NCBI GenBank assembly: GCA_963771025.1
Contig: CAVYRL010000008.1
Coordinates: forward strand, 496,001-560,000
DNA length: 64,000 nucleotides
Origin: Miltoncostaea sp963771025
GTDB taxonomy: Bacteria > Actinomycetota > Thermoleophilia > Miltoncostaeales > Miltoncostaeaceae
Direction of reading: 5' to 3'
The position numbers and the translations under genes were made by a program. Below are positions 16,339 through 25,705 of this stretch, in pieces. Under the pieces are notes generated by a model. It made no database searches, had not been told where the DNA came from, and saw only the letters and a list, made by a program, of their open reading frames with translations. Position 1 is the stretch's first letter. The number at the start of each line of letters is the position of its first letter.

Positions 16339-17316
16339 CTAGAGGCCGACCTGGGCCTGCAGGTGCGGCGGGTACCGGTCCCCCCGCACCTCGATCTGGG
16401 CGAGCGCGCCCTCGATGGCGCCGAGGTCGTCGGCGGTCAGGTCGATGTCGGTCGCACCGACGTTCTCCTCCAGCCGATGCGGCCTGGTGGTGCCGGGAAT
16501 CGGCACGATCCATGGCTTCTGCTCCAGCAGCCAGGCGAGCGCGATCTGGGCCGGCGTCGCCCCCTTGCGCCCGGCGATCTCCCCGAGCAGATCGACCAGG
16601 CCCTGGTTGGCCTCGCGCGATTCGGGCGTGAAGCGCGGCAGACCGTTGCGGAAGTCGCCGCTGTCGAAGGTGGTGGACTCGCTGATCGCGCCCGTCAGGA
16701 ACCCGCGGCCCAAGGGGCTGAAGGGCACGAAGCCGATCCCGAGCTCCTCGAGGGCTGGAAGCAGCTCATCCTCCGGCTCGCGCCACCACAGCGAGTACTC
16801 GCTCTGCACGGCGGCCACCGGGAGCACGGCGTGGGCGCGGCGGATCGTCTGCACGCCCGCCTCGGACATGCCCCAGTGGGAGACCTTGCCCTCCGCGACG
16901 AGCTCCTTGACCGCGCCGGCGACCTCCTCGATCGGCACGTCGGGGTCGACGCGGTGCTGGTAGAGCAGATCGATCGAATCGACCCGGAGCCGCGTGAGGG
17001 AGTCCTCGACGCTCGTCTTCACGTGCTCCGGACGGCTGTCGATGGTCTGCCCGTCGGGGCGATAGCGGAAGCCGAACTTCGTCGCGATCACCGCCCTCCC
17101 CTTGTACGGCGCCAGGGCTTCGCCCACCAGCTCCTCGTTGACGAACGGCCCGTACGCCTGTGCCGTGTCGAAGAACGTCACGCCGCGCTCCAGCGCCGAG
17201 CGGATCAACGAGATCATCTCCTGCCGATCTCCCGCCGGGCCGTAGGCGAAGCTCATGCCCATGCAGCCGAGGCCGAGGGCCGAGACCTCCAGATCGCCGA
17301 GTCGTCGTTGCTGCAT
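16339..17316 (-). CDS. Aldo/keto reductase
   Basis: A 325-residue enzyme with the full tetrad: Asp and Tyr in FFDTAQAYGPFVNEE, Lys in VIATKFGF, His in DLLYQHRVDP. The nucleotide-binding tail is WIVPIPGTTRPHRLEENVG. It resembles the YakC/Tas group that reduces small aldehydes with NADPH. The ATG is preceded by TGAGGAGACCCG. It is a separate family branch from the reductase at 8-9 kb. Confidence 0.92.
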   Translation of the reverse strand: MQQRRLGDLEVSALGLGCMGMSFAYGPAGDRQEMISLIRSALERGVTFFDTAQAYGPFVNEELVGEALAPYKGRAVIATKFGFRYRPDGQTIDSRPEHVKTSVEDSLTRLRVDSIDLLYQHRVDPDVPIEEVAGAVKELVAEGKVSHWGMSEAGVQTIRRAHAVLPVAAVQSEYSLWWREPEDELLPALEELGIGFVPFSPLGRGFLTGAISESTTFDSGDFRNGLPRFTPESREANQGLVDLLGEIAGRKGATPAQIALAWLLEQKPWIVPIPGTTRPHRLEENVGATDIDLTADDLGAIEGALAQIEVRGDRYPPHLQAQVGL

Positions 17317-17571
17317 CGGGTCTCCTCACGGGTCGGGGATGCCGTTCCGGGCCGACGGCGGGCTTCGCGGGCGCGGCGCCTGCCTCTAGGAAAGCGCGTC
17401 AGGGGTGCGGGCGCCCTCGGCACCGAGGGGGCCGATCGGCAACCGCCGACGCCGTGGGGCCGCCGCTGGTGGTAGACCTCGGGTACCCGTCCGAGCGGGC
17501 CGCGGCCGAGCGCTTCGGCGCGACCGGCCGGCGGATCCGCGGACGTGTTCGAGCGATGGGAGGCCGGGCGA

Positions 17572-18210
17572 GTGAACGAGATCCTGCCGGGGCTGTGGCA
17601 CTGGTCCACCCTCCACGAGCGCTGGGGCATCGAGATCAGCTCCTACTACCTCGCCGCGGAGCGTGTCCTGATCGACCCCCGCGTACCCCCCGAGGGGCTC
17701 GAGTGGTTCGCGGAGGCCGGCGGTCCGGTCGCGGCCCTGCTCACCAATCGCCACCACTACCGCCATGCGGGGCGGTTCGCGGAGCGGTACGGGACCCGCG
17801 TGTTGTGCAACCGGCTCGGAGCCCAGGAGTTCCACGCGGATGAGCCGATCGAGTTCTTCACGGCGGGCGACGAGCTCCCGGGGGGCGTGGCATCCCTGGA
17901 GGTCGGAGGGATCTGCCCGGACGAGACGGCCCTGCTGTGCCGTTCGCACCGGGCGCTCGCCGTGGCCGACGGCCTGGTCAGGTTCCCGGTGGACGGGCCC
18001 CTCGGATTCGTGCCCGACCAGCTCATGTTCGATCCCCCCCGCACCCGCGCCCGGCTGGTCGCCGCCTACGGCGCCATCCTGGACCTCGACTTCGACACCC
18101 TGCTCCTCGCGCACGGCGACCCGATCGTCCGCGGCGCGAAGGAGGTGCTGGGGCGTTTCATCGCCCAGCACGACGGCGGGACGGCGGCAGACCCCTCCGT
18201 AGCCGATTGA
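17572..18210 (+). CDS. Metallo-beta-lactamase-fold-like protein lacking the canonical motif
   Basis: About 212 residues beginning VNEILPGLWHWSTLHERWG, then SSYYLAAERVLIDP as in MBL-fold hydrolases. The usual HxHxDH motif reads NRHHYRHAG, so one metal site is probably altered. Later elements LLLAHGDPIVRGAKEVL resemble the C-terminal His strand of the fold. The function is unknown. I chose the GTG preceded by GGGAGGCC; another GTG lies 27 bp upstream. It ends 30 bp before a TetR operator. Confidence 0.7.
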   Translation: MNEILPGLWHWSTLHERWGIEISSYYLAAERVLIDPRVPPEGLEWFAEAGGPVAALLTNRHHYRHAGRFAERYGTRVLCNRLGAQEFHADEPIEFFTAGDELPGGVASLEVGGICPDETALLCRSHRALAVADGLVRFPVDGPLGFVPDQLMFDPPRTRARLVAAYGAILDLDFDTLLLAHGDPIVRGAKEVLGRFIAQHDGGTAADPSVAD

Positions 18211-18228
18211 GATGGGGGGCGGCCGATG

Positions 18229-18260
18229 GTAGCCTGCTGAACATGTGTTCAGCAGGCTAC
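18229..18260. promoter_or_regulatory. Perfect 15-bp inverted repeat spanning the tetR start codon
   Basis: GTAGCCTGCTGAACA at 18229-18243 is the exact reverse complement of TGTTCAGCAGGCTAC at 18246-18260, with only TG between. The ATG of the TetR gene uses the last base of the left arm plus the centre. Size and symmetry match a TetR dimer operator. In RNA it would form a 15-bp stem hiding the start codon. Autoregulation of the whole tetR-ABC operon is inferred. Confidence 0.8.
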
Positions 18261-18842
18261 GACGACAGCAGCGCCCGCGCGCGCCTGGTGCGCGTGGCCG
18301 TCGAGATGGTCGGGCGCGAGGGCACCCGCGCGGCGACGGTGCGGCGCGTCGCCGAGGCGTCGGGAGTGTCGGCGCCGCTGATCCTCCACCACTTCGGATC
18401 CAAGGAGGGGCTGCTGCGCGCGTGCGACGAGCACGTGACCGCGGTCATGGAGACGGGGATGCGCATCCTGGGCGAGGGTGGCGGAAGCGTCACGCTGCAG
18501 GCGCTCCTCGAGCTCGAGGGAGCCGGGGAGGCGGTCGCGTACATCGGCCGCTCCCTGCAGGACGGCGGGGATGCCGGTCGCCGGTGGTTCGACCAGATGC
18601 TCCAGATGACCCTCGTCGGCATGGACGAGCTGACCGCCGCCGGTTCCGCACGACCGACGGACGATCCGACGATGCGCGCGCTGCTGCTGATGTCGATGGA
18701 TCTCGGCATGGTGCTGACGCGCCCGCACGTGGAGCGCGCGCTGGGCGCCGACCTCACGGACCCGGCGATCGTCGAGCGCTGGTTGCGCGCCGGGCTCGAC
18801 CTGCTCACCAACGGGGTGATGATCGAGGGGGAGGCGACATGA
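18243..18842 (+). CDS. TetR-family repressor of the downstream ABC exporter
   Basis: A 199-residue regulator with an N-terminal helix-turn-helix: VEMVGREGTRAATVRRVAE, then ASGVSAPLILHHFGSKEGLL. A larger ligand-binding helical domain follows (MQMTLVGMDELTA-type helices). The ATG lies inside a perfect inverted repeat, so the first seven residues (MCSAGYD) are encoded by the presumed operator. The stop overlaps the start of the ABC ATPase gene (ATGA). The ligand is probably the exported compound. Confidence 0.9.
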   Translation: MCSAGYDDSSARARLVRVAVEMVGREGTRAATVRRVAEASGVSAPLILHHFGSKEGLLRACDEHVTAVMETGMRILGEGGGSVTLQALLELEGAGEAVAYIGRSLQDGGDAGRRWFDQMLQMTLVGMDELTAAGSARPTDDPTMRALLLMSMDLGMVLTRPHVERALGADLTDPAIVERWLRAGLDLLTNGVMIEGEAT

Positions 18843-19762
18843 GCGCGGCGATCGCGATCCGCGGGCTGGTCAAGGACTTCGGCAGCACCCGGGCGCTCGC
18901 CGGGCTCGACCTGACCGTGGAGACCGGCGAGGTGCACGGGTTCCTCGGCCCCAACGGCTCCGGCAAGACCACCACCATCCGCGTTCTGCTCGGGCTGCTG
19001 CGCGCCGACGGCGGCGAGGCCACCCTGCTCGGCGGCGACCCCTGGCGCGACGCGATCGCTCTGCACCACCGGCTCGCCTACGTGCCCGGAGACGTGACGC
19101 TGTGGCCCAACCTGAGCGGGGGCGAGGTGATCGACCTCATGGCCCGCCTGCGCGGCGACGTCAACCGGCGGCGGCGCGACGAGCTGGTCGAGCGGTTCGA
19201 GCTCGACCCGACCAAGAAGGCGCGCACCTACTCCAAGGGCAACCGGCAGAAGGTGGGGTTGGTGGCCGCGCTGGCGTCGAGCGCCGAGCTGCTGATCCTC
19301 GACGAGCCGACCTCCGGCCTGGACCCCCTGATGGAGTCGGTCTTCCAGGACTGCATCAGGGAGGTGACGGCCCAGGGCCGCACGGTGCTGCTGTCGAGCC
19401 ACATCCTGGCCGAGGTCGAGGCACTCTGCGAGCGGGTCAGCATCATCCGCGCCGGCCGCACGCAGGAGAGCGGGACGCTCCAGGAGCTACGGCACCTCAC
19501 GCGCACGGCGGTCACGGCCGAGACCGCCCGCCCGCCCGTCCTCGACGACCAAGCCGGCATCCACGGGCTGAGGTTCGACGGCCACCGCGTCAACTTCGAG
19601 GTCGACAACGCCGAGCTCGACGGCGTCGTGCGCCTGCTCGGCGACGCCGGGGTGCGGAGCCTCATCTGCCACCCGCCGACGCTCGAAGAGCTCTTCCTGC
19701 GTCACTACGGCGACGCGGCCGCGGAGGCGCGAGCAGAGGCCTCGCGGCTCGATCCGCGATGA
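18839..19762 (+). CDS. ABC transporter ATPase (drug-exporter type)
   Basis: 307 residues. Walker A is GPNGSGKTTTIRVLLG, Walker B LLILDEPTSGLDPL, and the switch His is in LLSSHILAEVEALCER. The signature region is YSKGNRQKVGLV, i.e. SKGN replacing SGGQ, as seen in several actinobacterial drug exporters. The C-terminal extension ends in a DUF4162-like segment. It overlaps tetR upstream and the permease downstream by ATGA, so all three are co-translated. Confidence 0.93.
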   Translation: MSAAIAIRGLVKDFGSTRALAGLDLTVETGEVHGFLGPNGSGKTTTIRVLLGLLRADGGEATLLGGDPWRDAIALHHRLAYVPGDVTLWPNLSGGEVIDLMARLRGDVNRRRRDELVERFELDPTKKARTYSKGNRQKVGLVAALASSAELLILDEPTSGLDPLMESVFQDCIREVTAQGRTVLLSSHILAEVEALCERVSIIRAGRTQESGTLQELRHLTRTAVTAETARPPVLDDQAGIHGLRFDGHRVNFEVDNAELDGVVRLLGDAGVRSLICHPPTLEELFLRHYGDAAAEARAEASRLDPR

Positions 19763-21339
19763 ACGACCTGACCGGCGCGGGCGCGCTGATCCGTCTCGCC
19801 TTTCGCCGCGACCGCGTGCGCATCGCCGTCTGGATTCTGTCGATCGTGGTTCTGGTGGCCGTGTCGGGCGTCAGCGTGGCCCGCCTCTTCCCCACCCAGG
19901 CCGATCTCGATGCCGCGGCGGCCGCCTCGGAGAATCCGGCCGTGATCGCCCTGCAGGGACCCGCCCAGGGCCTCGACACCCTCGGCGGCCAGGTCGCCTT
20001 CCAGATCGGGGCCCCGGGGTTGGTCGTGGTCGGCCTGATGGGGCTGCTGATGATGGGGCGCCTCCAGCGGGGGGAGGAGGAGGCCGGCCGGTTGGAGCTC
20101 GTGCGCTCGCTGCCGGTGGGCCGCCACGCACCGCTGGTCGCCGGGTGGGTGGTGGTCGGGACGATGAGCCTCGCCGTCGGCGTGGGAGTGACGCTCTCGA
20201 TGATCGCCCAGGACCTCGGCGTGGCGGGCTCGCTCTCGTTCGGCCTGGGCTACCTGTTCACCGGGCTGGTGTTCGCGGGAGTCGGTCTGGTGGCCTCGCA
20301 GATCACCGAGAACACCCGGCTCGCGTACGGCATCGCGGGCGGGGTGCTCGCCGTGTCGTTCGTGCTGCGCGCCATCGGCGACGTGAGCGACGGGGCGCTC
20401 TCGTGGGGCTCGCCGATGGGATGGGTGCAGGGCGCCCGCCCCTGGGCCGGTGAGCGGTGGTGGCCGTTCCTGATCGCCGCGGCCTGCGTCGTCGCCCTGC
20501 ACCTGGCGGGCCGGGCCATGGCCGCTCGCAGGGATCTCGGGGCCGGACTGATCCCCCCGCGGCCGGGGCCGCCGAGAGCGTCCGCACGCCTGTCGAGCCC
20601 GCTCGGCCTCGCCGCGCGGCTGCAGCGCGGCAGCCTCGCCGGGTGGGTGGCCGCGGTCGCGTTCACGGGCGCGGTGTACGGATCGATCACCGACGCGATC
20701 GGCCAGTTCGTGCGCGACAACCAGGCCCTCGCGGACGTACTCACCGGCGAGACCGGGGCGAGCCTCGTGGACTCCTACCTGGGTACATCCGCCCGCGTCG
20801 TGGCGCTGATCGGGGCAGGCTTCGCGGTGCAGTCGACGCTGCGGCTGCGCGGCGAGGAGACCGCGATGCGCGCGGAGCCGATCCTGGCCACCCCCGTCTC
20901 GCGCACGCGCTGGGCGTTCAGCCATCTCGTCGTCGCGCTGCTGGGCACGCTCGTCGTGCTCGTGGCGAACGGGCTGGCGATCGGCATCAGCGCCGCGATC
21001 GTGACCGGCGACACCGGCCTGGTGCCGCGGGTGGTGGGAGCCTCGCTCGCCTACGCCCCGGCGATCTGGCTCCTCATCGGGTTCGCCTTCGCTCTGGTCG
21101 GTGTCTGGCCCCGCGGGGTGGTCGCCGTCTGGGTCCTCCTGTCCGGGTGCTTGGTCGTCGCGTTCCTCGGCCCGCTGCTGCAGCTGCCGGGCTGGGTCAA
21201 CGGGCTGTCGCCCTTCGAGCACGTGCCCCTGTCTCCGGCCGAGCCGGCCGACGTCCTGCCGATGCTGGCCCTCACCATCATCGCGATCGCCCTCGTCGCG
21301 GTGGGGAACGCCGGCATCCGGCGCCGCGACATCGGCTGA
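19759..21339 (+). CDS. ABC-2-type permease of the polyketide/tetronasin exporter family
   Basis: 526 residues with about 12 hydrophobic helices in two similar halves. Typical parts include ARLFPTQADLDAAAAASENP and GRLELVRSLPVGR in the first half and ETAMRAEPILATPVSRTRW in the second. It forms the membrane part of an exporter with the preceding ATPase. Homologues are linked to export of polyketides or toxic hydrophobic drugs. No biosynthetic cluster is visible nearby, so a resistance role is more likely than self-protection. Confidence 0.9.
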   Translation: MNDLTGAGALIRLAFRRDRVRIAVWILSIVVLVAVSGVSVARLFPTQADLDAAAAASENPAVIALQGPAQGLDTLGGQVAFQIGAPGLVVVGLMGLLMMGRLQRGEEEAGRLELVRSLPVGRHAPLVAGWVVVGTMSLAVGVGVTLSMIAQDLGVAGSLSFGLGYLFTGLVFAGVGLVASQITENTRLAYGIAGGVLAVSFVLRAIGDVSDGALSWGSPMGWVQGARPWAGERWWPFLIAAACVVALHLAGRAMAARRDLGAGLIPPRPGPPRASARLSSPLGLAARLQRGSLAGWVAAVAFTGAVYGSITDAIGQFVRDNQALADVLTGETGASLVDSYLGTSARVVALIGAGFAVQSTLRLRGEETAMRAEPILATPVSRTRWAFSHLVVALLGTLVVLVANGLAIGISAAIVTGDTGLVPRVVGASLAYAPAIWLLIGFAFALVGVWPRGVVAVWVLLSGCLVVAFLGPLLQLPGWVNGLSPFEHVPLSPAEPADVLPMLALTIIAIALVAVGNAGIRRRDIG

Positions 21340-21456
21340 GGCGCCGCCACCCCCGGGTCGCACGAGGCGTCACGGGCCGCCGCGCTGCGATCGCGGGCCG
21401 GGGGCCCTGCAGTTGACAGGGCCGGTATCCTGCCGCCCGAGGGAGGAGATCGATCC

Positions 21457-21780
21457 GTGGTGGAGATCGGACGGGGTCGGCTCGACGACGCATCCGCCGC
21501 GCCGGCCGGCGGCGAGCGGCACGAGGTGGTCGCCCGTCTGGGGCCGGCGCGCATCGAGCAGATCCTGAGCGGAGAGCTCGACTCTCCCCGCCGGTTCGTC
21601 GGCGAAGGCGACGAGTGGGTCGTGGTGCTCGACGGAGCGGCGCGGCTGGAGATCGGCGAGGCCGTGCACGCGCTGGGTCCGGGCGACTGGGTGCTGATCC
21701 CCGCGGGCGTCCCTCACGTGCTCCACGAGACCGCCCCCGGCACGCGGTGGCTCGCCGTGCACGCGCCGCCGGCTCAGTAA
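21457..21780 (+). CDS. Single-domain cupin
   Basis: 107 residues from a GTG preceded by GAGGGAGGAG. The barrel reads FVGEGDEWVVVLDGAARLE, then GDWVLIPAGVPHVLHETAPG, with conserved Gly and His positions. It is short, cytoplasmic and probably metal- or small-molecule-binding. Its stop overlaps the stop region of the convergent glutamine-synthetase homologue. Substrate unknown. Confidence 0.82.
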   Translation: MVEIGRGRLDDASAAPAGGERHEVVARLGPARIEQILSGELDSPRRFVGEGDEWVVVLDGAARLEIGEAVHALGPGDWVLIPAGVPHVLHETAPGTRWLAVHAPPAQ

Positions 21781-23183
21781 CGCAGGAAGTGGGCACGGCA
21801 CAGCGTGTCGGCGTCGGCGTCCATGTCCGCCTCCCACTCCGAGCGCCGCACGGCCACGAACGCGCGCGCCAGGTCGCTCCCCAGGGCGGAGAGGAGGACG
21901 TCGTCGGCCTCGAGCGCGTCGAGCGCATCGCCGGGATTCGCCGGTAGCGGGGCGATGCCCCGCTCTGCGCGCGCGGCCTCCGTGAGCGTCGCCGGATCGA
22001 CGTCGACGGCCGCCGGCGGCTCCAGCCCGCGCTCGATGCCATCGAGGCCGGCGGCGATCACGGCGCCGAGCGCCAGGTAGGGGCTCGCGCTCGCGTCGGC
22101 CGGCTTGAACTCGAAGTTGGCCGACGCGGACTCGAGGCCGCCGCCCAGAGGAGAGCATGCGCGCACCGCCGCCTCCCGGTTGTCGTATCCCCAGCACCGC
22201 CACGCGCCCGCCCACGTGCGCGGACGGAGGCGCAGGTAGGAGCCGGCGCTCGGGGCCGTGACCGCGCACAACCCCGCCAGGTGCGCGAGCAGGCCTGCCA
22301 CGAAGCTCCGGGCCAGATCGGAGATGCCGCCCGCCCCTGCGCGATCGGCGAACGCGTTCGTCCCGTCCCTCGCGACCAGGGAGACGTGGATATGTGCGCC
22401 GCTGCCGGCCTGCCCGGGAAAGGGCTTGGGCGCCAGCGAGGCCTCCATGCCGAGCGCCCGGGCGACGTTGCGCAGCGTTTGTCGCACCAGGACCTGCTCG
22501 TCGGCGGCGCGCAGGCCGCCTCGCGGCGCGAGCGCGATCTCGTTCTGACCCCACCCCGCCTCCGCGTGACAGCCCTCGACCTCGATCGCCTGTGCCTCGA
22601 GGGCGTCCAGCAGCGCCTCGACATAGTCCTGGGAGACCGCCGCCCCCATCGCGGAGAAGCACGGGGTGCGATCGATCGCCGCCCACCCGTGAGCGTCCTC
22701 GCGGGCCAGCACGAACTCGTTCTCGAAGCCGGCGTGCAGCAACAGGCCCATGGCCGCCAGCCGCTGCTCCATCCGCGCGAGGAAATGCCGCGGGCAGGTG
22801 GGCTCGGGGGCGCCGCCGAGGTCCACCATGTCGGCCAGCACGCCCGCGGTCCTGGGCGCATAGGGCAGTACCCGGAAGGTCGCGGGGTCCGGCCGCAGCC
22901 GCATCTCGCCCACGGGACCCATCCCCGGGACCTCCGCGATCTGGTCGAGCGCGCTCTGCGCCGGCTGGGCTCGGCTGAGCCCGACACCGGCGACCATGCG
23001 CGCGCGCAACCGGCCCAGGGACACGGCCTTGGCGCGCACGAGCCCGTCGTTTCCGCACCACATCACCCGCGTCAGGCGGACGCCCGACGCCTCTGCCTCG
23101 GCCACCACGGCGTCCACGTCGCGGCCGGTCGGCCACGGGGCGCCTCGCATCTCGTCCGTCGGCCCTGAGCGATCGCCGGTCAT
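21774..23183 (-). CDS. Glutamine synthetase family protein (gamma-glutamyl-amine ligase type)
   Basis: 469 residues with the GS catalytic domain: Glu in LLHAGFENEFVLARE, AEAGWGQNEIALAPR, ATP/Glu-binding His in GSGAHIHVSL, and Arg in SYLRLRPRTWAGAW plus WGYDNREAAVR. The C-terminal adenylylation segment of true GlnA is absent. The family ligates glutamate to ammonia or amines (PuuA or GlnA3/4-like). With no nitrogen genes nearby, a polyamine or ethanolamine glutamylation role is possible but unproven. Confidence 0.88.
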   Translation of the reverse strand: MTGDRSGPTDEMRGAPWPTGRDVDAVVAEAEASGVRLTRVMWCGNDGLVRAKAVSLGRLRARMVAGVGLSRAQPAQSALDQIAEVPGMGPVGEMRLRPDPATFRVLPYAPRTAGVLADMVDLGGAPEPTCPRHFLARMEQRLAAMGLLLHAGFENEFVLAREDAHGWAAIDRTPCFSAMGAAVSQDYVEALLDALEAQAIEVEGCHAEAGWGQNEIALAPRGGLRAADEQVLVRQTLRNVARALGMEASLAPKPFPGQAGSGAHIHVSLVARDGTNAFADRAGAGGISDLARSFVAGLLAHLAGLCAVTAPSAGSYLRLRPRTWAGAWRCWGYDNREAAVRACSPLGGGLESASANFEFKPADASASPYLALGAVIAAGLDGIERGLEPPAAVDVDPATLTEAARAERGIAPLPANPGDALDALEADDVLLSALGSDLARAFVAVRRSEWEADMDADADTLCRAHFLRY

Positions 23184-23630
23184 CGGTCAGCAGCCTCGCA
23201 GGGCGCGCTCATCCACGCCCCCTCGTGGAGGCGACTCCTCTGTCCCGGCGCGAACGACGGGGCGACCGTCGGCCAGTCCCCGCCACCCCATCCCGTGTGG
23301 GGGTCGCGGCCAGGAGATGCCGGGCGCGTCCACGGCCAGTGCGAGTCCAGCGCTCATCGCGTGTGGTGCCCCTCCGGGGATCGGCCGGTCGCCCGGCGCC
23401 CAGAACGTACAACCGATCGGGGCGACGCATCGGCCTCGCCGTCCCGCCACCGGCCCGCGGGTGATCCGCCGGGCCTCGGCCGGCGCGAACCGACGCCGGA
23501 AGGTCACGCACGTCAACCGCCTCCTGACCCTCCGCAGTAACCCGCGACCGCCTGCGGGCAACCCCGATGCGGGCAGCAGCGAATGGCGCTTGGCTGGGTT
23601 GATGGGCGTCTGCGAGGAAAGTGGACGGTG
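23184..23630. other. Intergenic region of about 450 bp, no gene seen
   Basis: This lies between the divergent GS homologue and the SHOCT protein. The open frames have no domain-like features. It should contain the promoters of both neighbours. GAGGAAAGTGGACGGTG at the right end serves as the ribosome-binding region for the SHOCT gene. Confidence 0.5.
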
Positions 23631-23903
23631 ATGATGTACGGCGATCATGGTGATGGCGGAGGCTGGGGCTGGGGGGCGTGGCTGCTCATGGCACTGACGA
23701 TGCTGACCTTCTTGGCCCTCGTCGGCTTCGGCGTGTTCATGGTCTGGCGCAGCACCTCGCATCCCCGTCAGCCGGAGTCCGAGGAATCCGCGAGCCCTCC
23801 GAGAGCAGCCGAGTCCATCTTGGCCGAGCGCATGGCGCGCGGCGAGATCGAGCCGGAGGAGTACCGGAGACGCCTCGATGCCCTCAAACCCGGCAGCTCG
23901 TAG
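23631..23903 (+). CDS. Small SHOCT-domain membrane protein
   Basis: About 90 residues. The Gly/Trp-rich start (MMYGDHGDGGGWGWG) leads into one transmembrane helix. A linker precedes a C-terminal SHOCT motif (ILAERMARGEIEPEEYRRRL). SHOCT segments are short amphipathic oligomerisation motifs, often at the end of small membrane proteins near metal-resistance genes. A CDF cation transporter is convergent next door, which fits that association. Confidence 0.8.
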   Translation: MMYGDHGDGGGWGWGAWLLMALTMLTFLALVGFGVFMVWRSTSHPRQPESEESASPPRAAESILAERMARGEIEPEEYRRRLDALKPGSS

Positions 23904-23956
23904 CGGCCCGCCGGCCCCTGCGACGCCTCGTCGATCATCGTGGCGACCCTTCCCGG

Positions 23957-24727
23957 CTACTCGACGTGTGCGGCCCGGACTGTCCGCCAGGAGTCCCAGG
24001 TGATCTTCAGGATGAACAGGCTGATCGCCAGCCCGATCAGCGGATCGGCCCTCGGCACGCCGATCGCGACGACCGCGGCGCTGGCCACGACGCCGAGGCT
24101 CACGAAGCCGTCGGCCCGTGCGTGCCGGCCGTCGGCGAGGAGGGCGGGGCTCGACAGCCGGTGTCCCGCCCTGAGACGAATCCGCGCGGCGATCTCGTTG
24201 CCGACGAATCCGATCAGGCCGGCGAGAGCCAGGACCCAGAGTCCGGTCAGGCCACGCGGGTGGATCAGTCGATCGACGCCCTCGTAGGCGGCGACCATGG
24301 CGCTCGCGAAGATCGCCAGCACGACGGCGAGACCGGCCCAGCGCTCTGCGCGTCCGCTGCGCAGCATGAAGGCGATGCCGACGGGAATCGCGGTGAGGGC
24401 ATCCCCGGCGTTGTGGACCAGGTCCGCAAGCAGGGCCACGCTGCCGGTGCTGAGGTAGATCGCGAACTGGATCAGGGCCGTCGTCCCAAGGACGGCCAGG
24501 CTCACGCCGACGGCGCGAAGGCCCTCGCGCGATCGCATGATCGACTGATCGAGTAGGCCGTGCGAGTGACCGTGGCCATGGTCGTTCCCGTGCCCGTGCT
24601 CAGGCCCGTGGGCCCGATGGTGAGCCTCATGGTGCTCGTGGGGCCCCGCGTGCGGGTGGGCGTGCTCTAGGAGGTCCCCGTGCCGGTGGCGATCACCACC
24701 GAGGGGCTCGAAGGCGAGGGCGTGCAC
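23957..24727 (-). CDS. Cation diffusion facilitator (Zn2+/Cd2+-type) with His-rich N-terminus
   Basis: About 257 residues. The N-terminal 60 residues are extremely His-rich (HAHPHAGPHEHHEAHH, HGHGNDHGHGHSHG). Six membrane helices follow, with the metal-site motif HxxxD in both TM2 (DLVHNAGDAL) and TM5 (GRHARADGF), indicating zinc/cadmium selectivity. There is no long C-terminal cytoplasmic domain. The start is uncertain: I use a GTG at 24727, and the frame is open further upstream without conservation. It exports divalent metal in exchange for protons. Confidence 0.85.
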   Translation of the reverse strand: MHALAFEPLGGDRHRHGDLLEHAHPHAGPHEHHEAHHRAHGPEHGHGNDHGHGHSHGLLDQSIMRSREGLRAVGVSLAVLGTTALIQFAIYLSTGSVALLADLVHNAGDALTAIPVGIAFMLRSGRAERWAGLAVVLAIFASAMVAAYEGVDRLIHPRGLTGLWVLALAGLIGFVGNEIAARIRLRAGHRLSSPALLADGRHARADGFVSLGVVASAAVVAIGVPRADPLIGLAISLFILKITWDSWRTVRAAHVE

Positions 24728-25008
24728 TCCTCCCAGGCTAGCGCGACCGACCGTGGCGGCCCGGGGGCGCGCGCCATCGACGGGACGATCAATGGCGTCC
24801 TCGCCGAGGATGCCCCCTCGCAGCCGTCCGTCACCGAACCGACCGGCTCGATGGGTGGGGAGACCTGCGAGAGCGCTCTCAGGCAGCCCTCCGAGAGCCT
24901 GCGGCCCGCCACGGATTGCGTGCCCTCGGGGCCTCGGCATTCGGGACTTGACGATGCGTGGAGAGTTCACGATTCTCGACGCGGATCTCGCGAGGAGAGG
25001 GGTGTGGC

Positions 25009-25678
25009 ATGAGCGCGAATCGCTGGGAACGGTGGGCGCCGTTGAGCGGGGTCGTCTACGTCGTGCTGTCGGTCGCCGGGTTCACAATCGGCGTCAGCGG
25101 TAGTCCCGACACCGACGCCCCGGACCGGGAGTTCCTGTCCTACTACGCCGACAGCGGTAACCGCACGAAGGAGATCGTCGCGTTCTTCCTGTTCGTGGTC
25201 GCCGGGCTCTTTCTCCTCTGCTTCGTCGGCTCCCTCCGCGATCGCCTGCGGTCGGTCGAGTCCGAGCCGAGGGGCCTGTCCGCGCTCGCATTCGGAGCCG
25301 GGGTGGCGTCCGCCGCGCTGTTCGCCGTCGCGGTCTCGCTCGGCTCCGCAATGTCGTTCGCGATCGAGGACAGCGATCAGTTCGTCGTGGATCCCAACCT
25401 CGCCCGGCTCTTGGGCAACACGAGCTACCTCCTGATCGTGGCCTCGACCATGGTCGCATCGCTCCTCGTCGCGCCCGACGTCGATGCTCGTCCTCCGGAC
25501 GGCCGTGCTCCCGCGCTGGCTCGGCTGGGTCGGCATCGTGGTGGCGATCGCGCTTCTGGTGGCCGTGCTCTTCATCCCCATCTTCCTGCTCTGGGCCTGG
25601 GTCCTGGTCGTCGGCGTGATCCTGACGGCGCGCCCTGCGAACGGCCACCCACGCGAGTCCTCGCGGATGGCGACATAG
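25009..25678 (+). pseudogene. Multi-helix membrane protein, frameshifted near 25474
   Basis: The frame starts MSANRWERWAPLSGVVYVV after GAGGAGAGGGG and encodes three to four membrane helices through STMVASLLVAP. Membrane-type sequence then resumes one frame away as TSMLVLRTAVLPRWLGW and a last helix ending in ARPANGHPRESSRMAT. Removing one C from the CCC at 25474-25476 joins the two parts into a continuous protein of about 222 residues. It resembles small DUF4386-like membrane proteins. It is either a real frameshift or a sequence error. Confidence 0.7.
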
Positions 25679-25705
25679 GCCCAGCTCGCCCTGGCGGGGC
25701 CGATG

